Source: Rhodococcus antarcticus (lineage in GTDB: Bacteria > Actinomycetota > Actinomycetes > Mycobacteriales > Mycobacteriaceae). Taken from it: a stretch of 64,000 bases of DNA. This document shows positions 22,654-31,165 of the stretch, piece after piece (position 1 is the first letter of the stretch; every line of letters starts with the position of its first letter). The DNA is taken from positions 930,001 through 994,000 of the forward strand of contig NZ_CP110615.1 in assembly GCF_026153295.1 (NCBI RefSeq). The letters run 5' to 3'. Position numbers and translations under genes: made by a program. Under the pieces are notes generated by a model. It was not told where the DNA came from. It was given only the letters and a program-made list of their open reading frames with translations, and did not search any database.

Positions 22654-23097
22654 GTGGTGAACCCCACCCTGCACCGCGCCTGGGCCGCCGACCTCGACAC
22701 GGCGATGCTCTACAAGCTGCTCGAGCTGAGGGTGGAGGTGTTCGTCGTCGAGCAGAAGTGCGCCTACCCCGAGCTCGACGGCAAGGACCTGCTCAGCGAC
22801 ACCCGGCACGTCTGGATCGAGCAGGACGGGCAGGTCCTGTGCACCGCCCGGCTGCTCGAGGAGCACGACGGCGGCGAGCGGTTCCGCCTGGGCCGGCTGT
22901 GCACGGCGGCGGCGTCCCGCGGCCAGGGCCACACCAAGCGGGTGCTCCAGGCCGCCCTGGCCGAGGTGGGGTCCATGCCGTGCGTGCTCGACGCCCAGGC
23001 CTACCTGGTGGACATGTACGCCCAGTACGGCTTCGTCCCCGATGGCGAGGAGCGCGTGGAGGACGGCATCGCGCACGTCCCGCTGCGCCGCGGCTGA
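22654..23097 (+). CDS. ElaA-family GNAT acetyltransferase
   Basis: A short GNAT protein of about 147 residues. It resembles ElaA: LYKLLELRVEVFVVEQKCAYPELDGKD at the N-terminus, RLGRLCTAAASRGQGHTKRVL as the acetyl-CoA loop, and a late QYGFVPDGEE. The substrate is unknown. Possible starts are GTG 22633, 22654 and 22657; 22654 is chosen because it gives the usual short lead before LHRAWAADLD, with ribosome binding sites weak for all three. It lies between the two riboswitch-controlled cobalamin units but need not belong to them. Confidence 0.82.
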   Translation: MVNPTLHRAWAADLDTAMLYKLLELRVEVFVVEQKCAYPELDGKDLLSDTRHVWIEQDGQVLCTARLLEEHDGGERFRLGRLCTAAASRGQGHTKRVLQAALAEVGSMPCVLDAQAYLVDMYAQYGFVPDGEERVEDGIAHVPLRRG

Positions 23098-23187
23098 CCC
23101 CGGTTCCGGAACGCCGGTGCGCGCAAACCGCCGGGGCGACGGGTGCGGGCGGTGCGGCCGGGGTCTGACAGGATCAGGGCGCCAGTT

Positions 23188-23279
23188 CGAGGGGTGGGCA
23201 GGGAAGCCGGTGCGACTCCGGCGCGGTCCCGCCACTGTGAGGGTGCCCAGCACCCGAGCCAGAGCACTGCGGCCCCTCG
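23188..23279 (+). promoter_or_regulatory. Cobalamin (B12) riboswitch upstream of the chlI/D-cob operon
   Basis: Near-consensus elements: GGCAGGGAAGCCGGTGCGAC, then GGTCCCGCCACTGTGAGGG, then GAGCCAGAG. The closing helix is CGAGGGG (23188-23194) with CCCCTCG (23273-23279). It ends 48 nt before the ATG of the chelatase gene. It should control the whole downstream cobalamin operon. Confidence 0.93.
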
Positions 23280-23327
23280 TCGATCACCCCACCACGGGCG
23301 CGGACACCCGAGGACAGGACACAGACC

Positions 23328-25238
23328 ATGCAGGGCTTCCCCTTCTCGGCCGTCGTCGGCCAGGACCAGCTGCGGCTCGCGCTGCTGCTCAACGCGGTGC
23401 ACCCCGGGATCGGCGGGGTGCTGGTGCGCGGGGAGAAGGGCACCGCGAAGTCGACCGTGGTCCGGGCGCTGGCCGCGCTGATGCCGCACGGCCGCCTGGT
23501 CGAGCTGCCCATCGGCGCCACCGAGGACCGCGTCGTCGGCTCGCTGGACCTGCAGCGGGTGCTGCGCGACGGTGAGGCCGCCTTCCAGCCCGGCCTGCTG
23601 GCCGCGGCGCACGAGGGCGTGCTCTACGTCGACGAGGTCAACCTGCTGCACGACCACCTGGTGGACGTGCTGCTCGACGCCGCCGCCATGGGCCGGGTGC
23701 ACGTCGAGCGCGACGGCGTCAGCCACAGCCACGACGCCCGGTTCGTCCTCGTCGGCACCATGAACCCCGAGGAGGGCGAGCTCCGCCCCCAGCTGCTCGA
23801 CCGCTTCGGCCTGGCCGTGGAGGTCGCGGCCTCCCGCGAGGTGGCCGTCCGGGTCGAGGTCGTCCGCCGCCGCCTCGCCTACGAGGACGACGCCGACGCC
23901 TTCGCCGCCCGCTACGCCGAGGCCGATGGCGTGCTCGCCCAGCAGATCCTAGACGCCCGCGCCCGGCTGCCGCACGTGGTCCTCACCGAGGGCGAGCTCC
24001 GCCGGATCGCTGCCCTGTGCGCGAGCTTCGACGTCGACGGCATGCGCGCGGACCTGGTCCTCGCCCGCACCGCGCTGGCCCACGCCGCCTGGCGGGGTGC
24101 CGCCAGCGTGGACGAGACCGACGTCCGGGTGGCCGCCGAGCTCGCCCTGCCGCACCGCCGCCGCCGCGACCCCTTCGACGCCCCGGGCATCGAGCCCGAG
24201 CAGCTCGACGAGGCGATGCGCGACGCCGCCGAGCACGCGCAGGAGCGAGAACCCGATCCGGACCCGACCCCGCCCGAGGGTGGCGGCGAGCCCGACCCGA
24301 CCGACGGCCCCGCGCCGGAGCAGCCCGCCGTCGACGGAGACGCCGTCGAGGGTGACGCTGCCGACGGTGAGCCCGCCGGGGAGGCCGAGGCACCGCCCAG
24401 CCCCGAGCAGCCCGCCCCGCAGGAGCGGCCCGCGGGCGAGCCCGGGGCGCAGTTCCGCACCCGGCGCCTCGAGGTCCCTGGTCTGGGTGAGGGTGCCCCC
24501 GGACGGCGTTCCCGCTCCCGCTCGGACACCGGCCGCACCGTGCGATCCCAGACCGGGACCGGTCGTGGGCTGCACCTGGTGCACACCGTCCTCGCCGCCG
24601 CCCCGCACCAGGGCTCTCGCGGCCGCACCGACGGGCCGCTGCGGCTGGACGCGACCGATCTCCGCCGGCCCGTCCGCGAGGGCCGTGAGGGCAACCTCGT
24701 GCTCTTCGTGGTCGACGCCTCGGGCTCGATGGCCTCCCGCGACCGGCTCACCGCCGTGACCGGGGCGGCGATGAGCCTGCTGCGCGATGCCTACCAGCGC
24801 CGGGACAAGGTCGGGGTCATCAGCCTGCGCGGCTCGACGGCAGAGCTCGTGCTCCCGCCCACCGGTTCGGTGGACACCGCCGCCACCCGCCTGCGCCGCA
24901 TGACCACCGGGGGGCGCACCCCGCTGGCGGCCGGGCTGCTCGAGGCGCGGCGCGTCCTGGCCAGCGAGGCCGTCCGCGACCCCCAGCGGCGCCCGCTGCT
25001 CGTGGTGCTCACCGACGGCCGCGCCACCGGCGGAACCGACCCGGTGCCCCGTGCGCAGGCCGCCGCGGGGCTGCTGCGGGCCCGGGGCACGGCTGCCGTC
25101 GTCATCGACTGCGAGTCCGGGGTGGTCCGCCTCGGACTCGCCGCCGAGCTCGCCACCAGCCTGGGCGCCGCGTGCGTGCGCCTGGACGAGCTGTCCGCCG
25201 AGCAGGTCGGCGGCGTCGTCCGCGCCGCCGCAGCGTAA
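23328..25238 (+). CDS. Magnesium-chelatase-like I/D fusion, putative cobaltochelatase motor subunit
   Basis: A 636-residue fusion. The N-terminal AAA+ domain (ChlI/BchI-like) has Walker A GEKGTAKS (35-42), LYVDEVNLL as Walker B, and [11 protein letters not shown] Pro- and acid-rich linker spans about 300-400. The C-terminal von Willebrand A domain has MIDAS residues D463-A-S-G-S467. In actinomycetes this I/D fusion takes the place of CobS and CobT beside CobN. Being first in a B12-riboswitch operon with cobO and cobB supports cobalt rather than magnesium as the metal; that is inference. Confidence 0.9.
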   Translation: MQGFPFSAVVGQDQLRLALLLNAVHPGIGGVLVRGEKGTAKSTVVRALAALMPHGRLVELPIGATEDRVVGSLDLQRVLRDGEAAFQPGLLAAAHEGVLYVDEVNLLHDHLVDVLLDAAAMGRVHVERDGVSHSHDARFVLVGTMNPEEGELRPQLLDRFGLAVEVAASREVAVRVEVVRRRLAYEDDADAFAARYAEADGVLAQQILDARARLPHVVLTEGELRRIAALCASFDVDGMRADLVLARTALAHAAWRGAASVDETDVRVAAELALPHRRRRDPFDAPGIEPEQLDEAMRDAAEHAQEREPDPDPTPPEGGGEPDPTDGPAPEQPAVDGDAVEGDAADGEPAGEAEAPPSPEQPAPQERPAGEPGAQFRTRRLEVPGLGEGAPGRRSRSRSDTGRTVRSQTGTGRGLHLVHTVLAAAPHQGSRGRTDGPLRLDATDLRRPVREGREGNLVLFVVDASGSMASRDRLTAVTGAAMSLLRDAYQRRDKVGVISLRGSTAELVLPPTGSVDTAATRLRRMTTGGRTPLAAGLLEARRVLASEAVRDPQRRPLLVVLTDGRATGGTDPVPRAQAAAGLLRARGTAAVVIDCESGVVRLGLAAELATSLGAACVRLDELSAEQVGGVVRAAAA

Positions 25239-25249
25239 GGAGTCCACCC

Positions 25250-25864
25250 GTGCCCCAGGGAGTTCCGACCAGCGTTCCCGACGACGGTCTCACCACCCGT
25301 CAGCGACGCAACGCCCCGCTGCTCGTCGTGCACACCGGGGAGATGAAGGGGAAGTCCACCGCCGCCTTCGGCCTCGCCCTGCGCGCCTGGAACCAGGGCT
25401 TTCCCATCGGGGTGTTCCAGTTCGTCAAGAGCGCCAAGTGGAAGGTCGGCGAGGAGGCCGCGTTCCGCGCGCTCGACCAGGTGCACACCGACACCGGCCA
25501 GGGCGCGCCGGTCGAGTGGCACAAGATGGGCGAGGGCTGGAGCTGGACCCGCAAGCAGGGCACCGAGGAGGACCACGCCGGGGCCGCGCGCGAGGGCTGG
25601 GCCGAGATCGCCCGACGGCTGCGCAGCGAGGCCCACGGCTTCTACGTGCTGGACGAGTTCACCTACCCGCTGCACTGGGGCTGGGTGGACGTCGACGAGG
25701 TGGTCTCCGCGCTGCGCGAGCGCCCCGGGCACCAGCACGTCGTCATCACCGGCCGCAACGCCCCCGCCGCCCTGGTCGAGGCCGCGGACCTGGTGGTCGA
25801 GATGACCAAGGTCAAGCACCCGATGGACGCCGGCCGCAAGGGCCAGCGCGGCATCGAGTGGTGA
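25250..25864 (+). CDS. cobO: Cob(I)yrinic acid a,c-diamide adenosyltransferase
   Basis: Transfers the adenosyl group of ATP to cobalt to form the Co-C bond of adenosylcobyrinate a,c-diamide. The 204-residue protein has the CobA/CobO-type P-loop GEMKGKST (30-37), followed by GVFQFVKSAKW, FYVLDEFTYPLHWGW and VVITGRNAP. GTG 25250 has AAGGAG 7 nt upstream and is 11 nt after the chelatase stop. Its stop overlaps the cobB start (GTGA). Confidence 0.96.
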   Translation: MPQGVPTSVPDDGLTTRQRRNAPLLVVHTGEMKGKSTAAFGLALRAWNQGFPIGVFQFVKSAKWKVGEEAAFRALDQVHTDTGQGAPVEWHKMGEGWSWTRKQGTEEDHAGAAREGWAEIARRLRSEAHGFYVLDEFTYPLHWGWVDVDEVVSALRERPGHQHVVITGRNAPAALVEAADLVVEMTKVKHPMDAGRKGQRGIEW

Positions 25865-27183
25865 GCGTTCCCGCCGTGGTCATCGCCGCTCCCGCCTCGG
25901 GCAGCGGCAAGACCACGGTCGCCACCGGGCTCCTGGGGGCCCTGCGGGCCGCGGGTCGCACCCCGGCCCCGTTCAAGGTCGGCCCCGACTACGTGGACCC
26001 CGGCTACCACGCGCTGGCCGCCGGGCGCCCGGGCCGCAACCTCGACCCGGTCATGGTCGGCGAGGACCTCGTCGGCCCGCTCTACGCCCACGGTGGCGCC
26101 GGCTGCGACGTCGCGGTCGTCGAGGGCGTGATGGGCCTGTTCGACGGGCGAACCGGAACCCAGGGCTTCGGCTCCACCGCGCACGTCGCCGAGCTGCTCG
26201 GTGCCCCGGTGGTCCTCGTGGTCGACGCCCGAGGGCAGGCCGGCAGCCTCGCTGCGCTGCTGCACGGGTTCGCCACCTACCGCCCCGGCACCCGGCTGGC
26301 CGGGGTGGTGCTGAACCGGGTGGGCTCGCCGCGCCACGAGCAGGTGCTCCGAGCGGCCTGCGAGGAGGTGGGGCTGGCCGTGCTGGGGGTGCTGCCGCGT
26401 CACGACGGGCTCGCCGTGCCCAGCCGCCACCTGGGCCTCGTCACCGCCGTGGAGCACGGGGCGGCCGCCGTGGACGCCGTGGCCGCGATGACCGCGCTGG
26501 TGCGCGGGCACGTGGACGTCGAGGCCGTGCTGGCCCTGGCCGCCAGCTCCGTCACCGCCGCGCCCTGGGCCCCGGAGGTCGCCGTGACCCCCGGACGGCC
26601 CGTGGTCGCGGTGGCCGGGGGAGCGGCGTTCACCTTCGGCTACGCCGAGCACGTCGAGCTGCTGGCCGCCGCCGGGGCGGACGTCGTCACGGTGGACCCG
26701 TCCCGCGACGAGGTGCTGCCCGAGGGCACCCACGGGCTCGTCCTGCCCGGTGGCTTCCCCGAGGAGCACGCCGCCACCCTGGCCGCGAACACCAGGCTGC
26801 TCGAGCAGGTCCGGGCTCTCGCCCTGCACGCACCGGTGCACGCGGAGTGCGGCGGCCTGCTGTACCTGGCCCGCGAGCTCGAGGGCCACCGGCTGGCCGG
26901 GGTGCTGGACGCCACGGCCACGTTCGGCCCCCGCCTGGCGCTGGGCTACCGCGACGCCGTCGCGCTGGGGGACTCGGTGCTGCACCCCGCCGGCGCGCGC
27001 GTCACCGGCCACGAGTTCCACCGCACCGTGCTCACCCCCGGCGCCGGCGCCACCCCAGCCTGGGCGTGGACCGGGACCACCGAGGGGTTCGTGCAGGACC
27101 AGGTGCACGCCTCGTACCTGCACACCCACCCGGCGGCCGCACCGGGTTCGGTCGCCCGGTTCGTGGCAGCGTGTGCGGCATGA
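25861..27183 (+). CDS. cobB: Cobyrinic acid a,c-diamide synthase
   Basis: Glutamine-dependent amidation of the a and c side chains of (hydrogeno)byrinic acid. The 440-residue protein has an N-terminal P-loop domain (ASGSGKTTVATGL, FKVGPDYVDPGYH, EGVMGLFDG). The C-terminal glutamine amidotransferase has its Cys in AECGGLLYL and its His in GHEFHRTVL. It overlaps cobO by 4 nt upstream and cobI by 4 nt (ATGA) downstream, so it is in a translationally coupled operon. Confidence 0.96.
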   Translation: MSVPAVVIAAPASGSGKTTVATGLLGALRAAGRTPAPFKVGPDYVDPGYHALAAGRPGRNLDPVMVGEDLVGPLYAHGGAGCDVAVVEGVMGLFDGRTGTQGFGSTAHVAELLGAPVVLVVDARGQAGSLAALLHGFATYRPGTRLAGVVLNRVGSPRHEQVLRAACEEVGLAVLGVLPRHDGLAVPSRHLGLVTAVEHGAAAVDAVAAMTALVRGHVDVEAVLALAASSVTAAPWAPEVAVTPGRPVVAVAGGAAFTFGYAEHVELLAAAGADVVTVDPSRDEVLPEGTHGLVLPGGFPEEHAATLAANTRLLEQVRALALHAPVHAECGGLLYLARELEGHRLAGVLDATATFGPRLALGYRDAVALGDSVLHPAGARVTGHEFHRTVLTPGAGATPAWAWTGTTEGFVQDQVHASYLHTHPAAAPGSVARFVAACAA

Positions 27184-27938
27184 GCGAGCTGTGGGGTGTC
27201 GGAGTGGGCCCGGGTGACCCGGAGCTGGTCACTCTCAAGGCGCTGCGGGTGCTGCGCGAGGTCGACGTCGTCTTCGTGCCCGTGATGACCGCCGGGGAGC
27301 GCGGCCGGGCCGAGGCGATCATCGAGGCGCACCTGCCCGAGGTGGTGCTGCACCGGCTCGTGTTCGCCCTGAACGACGAGGTCACCGGGCCGCAGGAGCG
27401 GCGACGCCAGCACTGGGACGCCGCCGCGGCCACCGTGGCCGAGCACCTGCGGACCCACGGGGGCAGTGGTGCTCCCGGAGCCCGCTCCACGTACTCGGCC
27501 GCCTTCGCCACCATCGGCGACCCGGCCGTCTACTCGACCTTCGGCTACCTGGCCCAGGGGGTCCGGGACGCCCTGCCCGACGTCGTGGTCCGCACCGTCC
27601 CCGGGATCACGGCGATGCAGGCGGCGGCGTCGGCGGCCGGAGTGGTGCTGGTGGAGGGCACCGAGCCGCTGACCCTGCTGCCGCTGAGCCGCGAGCTCGA
27701 CGTCCTCACCGACGCGCTGACCCGGCCGGGCGCGGTGGTCGCCTACAAGGGCGGCCGCCGCCTCGCCCAGGTGCGCGAGGCGCTCGGGGAGCACGTCTCC
27801 CGCGCCGTCCTCGCCGAGCACCTCGGTACCCCCGACGAGCGGGTCCGCCCGCTGGCCGAGGTCACCGAGGACACCGTCCCGTACCTGTCCACCATCGTCA
27901 TCACGCCGCCGCGCGGCGGAGCAGGAGACCAGCTGTGA
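27180..27938 (+). CDS. cobI: Precorrin-2 C20-methyltransferase
   Basis: SAM-dependent methylation of C20 of precorrin-2 (or its cobalt form). The 252-residue tetrapyrrole methylase opens with MSELWGVGVGPGDPELVTLKA, the usual P-loop-like start. FATIGDPAVYSTFGYL and VPGITAMQAAASAAGVVLVEG follow. Start ATG 27180 overlaps the cobB stop. Position before cobM and the GVGPGDPELVT start favour CobI over other methylases of the family. Confidence 0.94.
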   Translation: MSELWGVGVGPGDPELVTLKALRVLREVDVVFVPVMTAGERGRAEAIIEAHLPEVVLHRLVFALNDEVTGPQERRRQHWDAAAATVAEHLRTHGGSGAPGARSTYSAAFATIGDPAVYSTFGYLAQGVRDALPDVVVRTVPGITAMQAAASAAGVVLVEGTEPLTLLPLSRELDVLTDALTRPGAVVAYKGGRRLAQVREALGEHVSRAVLAEHLGTPDERVRPLAEVTEDTVPYLSTIVITPPRGGAGDQL

Positions 27939-28807
27939 GCGCACACGTGTCCTTCGTCGGAGCCGGACCCGGCGCCGCCGACCTCATCACCCTCCGCGGT
28001 GCTCGGCGGATCGCCGAGGCCGACGTCATCATCTGGGCCGCGAGCCTCGTGATGGAGGAGTGCGTGACGGAGCACCAGCGGGCCGACGCGGAGGTGCTCG
28101 ACTCCTCGCAGCTGACCCACGAGGACGTCACGGCGGTCTACGAGCGGGCCGCCGCCGACGGGCTGCGGGTGGCCCGGGTGCACTCCGGGGACCCGTCGCT
28201 GTGGGGCGCGGTGCAGGAGCAGTACGACCGCTGCGTGGACCTCGGCATCGAGGTGGAGATCATCCCCGGGGTGTCCGCGTTCTCCGCCGTGGCGGCGGCG
28301 GCGGGCCGGGAGATCACCGTGCCCGAGGTGGCCCAGAGCCTGGTTCTCACCCGGCTCGAGGGCGGCAAGACCCCCATGCCGGAGCGGGAGAAGGTGCGTG
28401 AGTTCGCCCGGCACGGCACCACCATGGCGCTGTTCCTCTCCGCGGCGCGCACCGGTCAGCTCGTCGAGGAGCTGGTCGCGGGCGGCTACCCGGCGGAGAC
28501 CCCCGTCATCGTCGGCTACCGCACCTCCTGGCCCGACGAGGACCTGCTCTGGAGCACGCTCGAGGCGCTGGAGGCCGACGTCAAGGAGCGCAAGTGGTGG
28601 CGGCACACCCTGTTCCTCGTGGGCCCGGGCCTCACCGCCGGCGGCACCCGCAGCCACCTGTACCACCCGGGTCACTTCCACACCTTCCGCAAGCCCGACC
28701 GTGCGGCCCGCAAGGCCCTCAAGGAGCACGGCGCCAGTGGCGTCCAGGAGCACGGCACCGCCGGTGCCCAGGAGCTCGGCGCCGGTGGCGTCCAGGGCGC
28801 GAGCTGA
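27935..28807 (+). CDS. cobM: Precorrin-4 C11-methyltransferase with repetitive C-terminal tail
   Basis: SAM-dependent methylation at C11. The 290-residue protein has the family start VSFVGAGPGAADLITLRGARRI and the central motifs HSGDPSLWGAVQEQ and IPGVSAFSAVAAAAGRE. After a normal end around residue 262 (HFHTFRKPDRAARKALK) it carries about 25 extra residues. These form three imperfect units, EHGASGVQ / EHGTAGAQ / ELGAGGVQ, unlike the rest of the enzyme. GTG 27935 overlaps the cobI stop. Confidence 0.94.
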   Translation: MSAHVSFVGAGPGAADLITLRGARRIAEADVIIWAASLVMEECVTEHQRADAEVLDSSQLTHEDVTAVYERAAADGLRVARVHSGDPSLWGAVQEQYDRCVDLGIEVEIIPGVSAFSAVAAAAGREITVPEVAQSLVLTRLEGGKTPMPEREKVREFARHGTTMALFLSAARTGQLVEELVAGGYPAETPVIVGYRTSWPDEDLLWSTLEALEADVKERKWWRHTLFLVGPGLTAGGTRSHLYHPGHFHTFRKPDRAARKALKEHGASGVQEHGTAGAQELGAGGVQGAS

Positions 28808-28808
28808 G

Positions 28809-29975
28809 GTGACCGGGACCGGGCCCCTGCGCGAGCCGGACATGCCCCGCACCATGAAGGTGCGGCCGAAGGCCCTGCGCACGGGGTTCACCACGGGCGC
28901 CTGCTCCGCGGCCGCGGCGAAGGCGGCGGCCCTGCTCCTGCGTGACGGCACGGCGCCCACCTCGGTCGAGATCGGCTTCCCCTCGGGCAACCGACACACC
29001 TTCGACGTGCTCTCGGCCGAGCGCCTCGACGACACCGCGACGGCCGTGGTGGTCAAGGACGCCGGTGACGACCCGGACGTCACCCACGGCGCGCACCTCA
29101 CGGTGACGGTGCGTCGGTGCGAGGACGTCGTGTTCCGGGCGGGGGTCGGGGTCGGCACGGTGACCAAGGCCGGCCTGGGCCTGGAGGTCGGCGGCCCGGC
29201 CATCAACCCGGTCCCGCGCCGGATGATCACCGAGGCCGTGCGGGAGGTGCTGGGGGAGAACGGGTTCGAGGTGACCATCAGCGTGCCCACCGGCGAGGTG
29301 ATGGCCCGCAAGACGACCAACCGGCGCCTGGGGGTCGAGGGCGGCATCTCCATCCTCGGCACCACGGGCATCGTGCGGCCGTTCTCCACCGCGTCCTGGC
29401 GCGCCAGCGTGGAGCAGGCCGTGGCCGTGATGGCGGCCCAGCAGGTGCCCACCCTGGTGCTGGCCACCGGGGGTCGCACCGAGCGCGCGGCGGTGCGGCT
29501 GCTGCCCGAGCTGCCACCCGTCGCGTTCGTCGAGGTCGGCGACTTCACCGGGGCTGCCCTGCGCCGGGCCGTCGAGCACGGCCTGACCGACGTGGTGTTC
29601 GTCGGCATGGTCGGCAAGCTCACGAAGCTCGCCAGCGGCGTCCTGATGACCCACTACACGCGGTCCAAGGTGGACACCGAGCTGCTCGGCCGGATCAGCA
29701 CCGACCACGGCATCGGCACGGACCAGGCCGCCGAGGTCGTGGCCGCGACCACCGCGCGCCGGGCCTACGAGGTCTGGGAGGGTGCGGGGCTGCTGCGAGC
29801 GTGCGGCGACGACCTGTGCGCCCGGGTGGCCGACGTGCTGCGTCGCTTCAGCGCCGAGGCGTGCGTCGAGACGGGGCTGCCGGCCGGGCGCGAGCTGCGC
29901 ACCCGGGTGGCGATGGTCGACTTCACGGCGGAGCACGTGGTCTCCGCCACCGAGGCGGGGTGGGTGAGCGCGTGA
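28809..29975 (+). CDS. cbiD: Cobalt-precorrin-5B C1-methyltransferase CbiD
   Basis: Methylates C1 of the corrin ring in the early-cobalt (anaerobic-type) route. The 388-residue protein has the diagnostic LRTGFTTGACSAAAAKAA start. GLEVGGPAINPVPRRMI, EGGISILGTTGIVRPFS and VGMVGKLTKLASGVLMTHY follow. GTG 28809 is 1 nt after the cobM stop; ATG 28842 and 28854 are alternative starts nearer the conserved region. No CobF (the aerobic C1 methylase partner) is seen in the window. Confidence 0.95.
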   Translation: MTGTGPLREPDMPRTMKVRPKALRTGFTTGACSAAAAKAAALLLRDGTAPTSVEIGFPSGNRHTFDVLSAERLDDTATAVVVKDAGDDPDVTHGAHLTVTVRRCEDVVFRAGVGVGTVTKAGLGLEVGGPAINPVPRRMITEAVREVLGENGFEVTISVPTGEVMARKTTNRRLGVEGGISILGTTGIVRPFSTASWRASVEQAVAVMAAQQVPTLVLATGGRTERAAVRLLPELPPVAFVEVGDFTGAALRRAVEHGLTDVVFVGMVGKLTKLASGVLMTHYTRSKVDTELLGRISTDHGIGTDQAAEVVAATTARRAYEVWEGAGLLRACGDDLCARVADVLRRFSAEACVETGLPAGRELRTRVAMVDFTAEHVVSATEAGWVSA

Positions 29976-31165
29976 GCGTGACGGTGCTGGGTGTCGACGG
30001 GACCACCCGTCCGTCCGCGGCGTCCGCCCGGGCGCTCTCGCGGGCCACCCTGGCCGTGGGGGCCGCCCGCCACCTCGAGTCCGTCGTGCTGCCGACGGGG
30101 TGCCGGCGCCTCGAGCTGGGCCCGCTGGCACCCGCGCTCGCCGAGCTCCGGGCGCACGACGGTCACGCGGTGGTGCTGGCCTCCGGTGACCCGGGCTTCT
30201 TCGGCATCCTCCGGGCGCTGCGGGCCAGCGGGATCCGTCCCGCCGTGGTTCCCGCGCTGTCCAGCGTGCAGCGGGCCTTCGCCGCCATCGGCCGCTCGTG
30301 GGACGACGCGGTGGTGGTCAGCGCGCACGGCCGCGAGCTCGGCCCGGCCCTGAACCTGTGCCGCGCCCGCTCCACCGTGGCCGTGCTCACCGCCCCGGGC
30401 GCCGGTCCGGCCGAGATCGGGGCCGGGCTGGCGGGCTGGCGCCGGACCCTGGTGGTCGCGGAGGACCTCGGCGGCCGGGACGAGAGCATCAGCACCGTCA
30501 CCCCGGACGAGGCGAGCCTGCGCACCTGGCGCGAGCCGAACGTCGTGCTGTGCCTGCGCGACACCGAGTCCGTGGCGCCGCGGGGCTGGCTCGCCGGTGG
30601 GGAGCCGTGGCCGCCGGCCGACGGGTGGGCCCTGGCCGAGTCGGAGTTCCACCACCGCGACGGCATGATCACCAAGTCGGAGGTGCGGGCGGTGGTGCTC
30701 GCGCACCTCGCCCCGCGGCCCGGCCGGCTGGTGTGGGACCTCGGAGCCGGATCAGGATCGGTCGGCGTGGAGTGCGCCAGGATGGGAGCAGCCGTGGTGG
30801 CCGTCGAGCGCGATCCCGCGCAGTGCGTGCGGGTGGTGGCCAACGCCGGGGCGCACGGCGTCGACGTGCGGGTCGAGGAGGGTGCGGTGGCCGACGTGGT
30901 GCCGCACCTGCCCGACCCGGACTGCGTGTTCGTCGGTGGTGGGGGTGCGGCCGCCGTCGAGCTGGCCGCTGCCTCCACCGCGCGGCGCGTCGTCGTGGCC
31001 CTGGCTGCGCTCGACCGGGTTGCTGAGGCACGGGACGTGCTGGTGCGCAGCGGGTTCGCCGTGGACGGCGTGCAGCTCTCGGCCGCCCGGACGGTCGAGC
31101 TCCCCGGGGGCGGGCTGCGCCTGGCCGCCACCAACCCCGTGCTCGTGCTGGCTGGTGTCCGGTGA
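29972..31165 (+). CDS. cobL: Precorrin-6Y C5,15-methyltransferase (decarboxylating)
   Basis: Bifunctional enzyme equivalent to CbiE plus CbiT, methylating C5 and C15 and decarboxylating the C12 acetate. In 397 residues the N-terminal half is a tetrapyrrole methylase (VLASGDPGFFGILRAL, VPALSSVQRAFAAIGRSWDD). The C-terminal half is a Rossmann methyltransferase (SEVRAVVLAHLAPRPG, VWDLGAGSGSVGVECARMG). It overlaps cbiD at its start and the CbiG/CobJ gene at its stop by 4 nt each. Confidence 0.95.
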   Translation: MSVTVLGVDGTTRPSAASARALSRATLAVGAARHLESVVLPTGCRRLELGPLAPALAELRAHDGHAVVLASGDPGFFGILRALRASGIRPAVVPALSSVQRAFAAIGRSWDDAVVVSAHGRELGPALNLCRARSTVAVLTAPGAGPAEIGAGLAGWRRTLVVAEDLGGRDESISTVTPDEASLRTWREPNVVLCLRDTESVAPRGWLAGGEPWPPADGWALAESEFHHRDGMITKSEVRAVVLAHLAPRPGRLVWDLGAGSGSVGVECARMGAAVVAVERDPAQCVRVVANAGAHGVDVRVEEGAVADVVPHLPDPDCVFVGGGGAAAVELAAASTARRVVVALAALDRVAEARDVLVRSGFAVDGVQLSAARTVELPGGGLRLAATNPVLVLAGVR

